DNA of 5,102 bases from RGIG8775 sp045121195 (GTDB taxonomy: Bacteria > Bacillota > Clostridia > Oscillospirales > CAG-272), in NCBI GenBank assembly GCA_045121195.1, contig JBGVFO010000088.1, forward strand, positions 1-5,102, in the 5' to 3' direction. The translations under genes and the position numbers were made by a program. Under the pieces are notes generated by a model. It was not told the DNA's origin, did no database searches, and saw only the letters and a program-made list of their open reading frames with translations. Every line of letters starts with the position of its first letter. Positions within the stretch are counted from its first letter, which is position 1. Positions 4,844 to 5,102 of this stretch are shown piece after piece.

Positions 4844-5102
4844 GTGATGAGAAGCATGACTGCCTTCGGCCGCGCCAAGGAAACGGTGGGCGGTAAGGAC
4901 GTCACGGTAGAGCTTCGCTCGGTCAACAGCCGATATTTCGACTGCTCGGTCAAAATATCCCGTGCTTTTTCTTATCTGGAGGAGAAGGTCAAGCCGTATC
5001 TGCAGTCCCGCGGTATCTCCCGCGGAAAGCTGGACGTGTGGATCGGCGTTGAGGTGACCGAATCCGAGGGTGTGGAGATCGCGCTGGATTCCGCATACGC
5101 CA
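4844..5102 (+). CDS. yicC: YicC/YloC-family endoribonuclease, 5' part
   Basis: The first 86 codons of a gene that continues beyond the right edge; full-length members are about 290 residues. The opening MMRSMTAFGRA, then VELRSVNSRYFD (23-34), FSYLEE and SRGISRGKLDVWI match the YicC N-terminal domain. E. coli YicC has been reported as an endoribonuclease acting on small RNAs, and the family is widespread in bacteria. I chose the GTG at 4844, because the family starts two residues before the RSMT motif and the ribosome site GGGGGTGATT (4831-4840) is close to it. The ATG at 4847 in the same frame is an alternative that would change the protein by only one residue. In Firmicutes this gene commonly precedes remA, gmk and rpoZ, which would be expected outside the window. 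Confidence 0.92.
   Translation, partial: MMRSMTAFGRAKETVGGKDVTVELRSVNSRYFDCSVKISRAFSYLEEKVKPYLQSRGISRGKLDVWIGVEVTESEGVEIALDSAYA

Noticed and set aside
1..5102. CRISPR arrays, tRNA/rRNA genes, insertion sequences, toxin-antitoxin pairs or phage genes
   Set aside because: No regularly spaced direct repeats, cloverleaf-like sequence with a TTCRANYC arm, transposase motif or paired small genes were seen.

Overview
The window looks like a chromosomal segment of a low- to medium-GC Gram-positive bacterium of the class Clostridia, probably a gut Oscillospirales/Ruminococcaceae-type lineage. This is inferred from the strong AGGAGG-type ribosome sites, sigma-A promoters with 17-bp spacers, a lipoprotein-type signal peptide, an elongation factor P with the KPGKGAAF tip, and an EF-P neighbour of the CD1247 N-terminal-domain family, which I know mainly from Clostridia. 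No species call is possible from the sequence alone.

Layout. Positions 1-196 hold no convincing gene; they contain a 12-bp direct repeat flanking a small inverted repeat, and short open frames on both strands that run off the left edge. A clear promoter (197-225) then drives a compact three-gene plus-strand operon: a tRNA-dihydrouridine synthase (dusB), an orphan OmpR/PhoB-like winged-helix protein with a shortened, partly degenerate receiver domain, and a YfcE/MJ0936-type metallophosphoesterase. The first pair overlaps by 8 bp, the second pair is 13 bp apart, and a rho-independent terminator (2493-2528) closes the operon. A 226-bp intergenic stretch follows with its own extended -10 promoter and a perfect 11-bp hairpin at the predicted transcript start. 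It leads into a monocistronic, unrecognised secreted lipoprotein (2755-3501).

A strong bidirectional terminator (3504-3534) separates the lipoprotein from a convergent minus-strand operon: efp (elongation factor P, 4047-4607) followed by a 156-residue protein (3545-4015). That protein joins a CD1247-like N-terminal helical domain to a C-terminal CxxC/CxxC zinc ribbon through a striking Asp/Cys tract. A divergent regulatory region (4608-4843) carries back-to-back promoters for efp (minus) and yicC (plus), with regularly spaced T-tracts between them. The 5' part of yicC (YicC/YloC-family endoribonuclease) runs off the right edge.

Themes: most of the genes serve RNA and translation (tRNA modification, EF-P, an RNase). 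The most unusual items are the Cys/Asp linker protein next to EF-P, the orphan pseudo-receiver regulator inside a housekeeping operon, and the lipoprotein with its hairpin leader. I did not find evidence for a defence system, mobile element or CRISPR array here.
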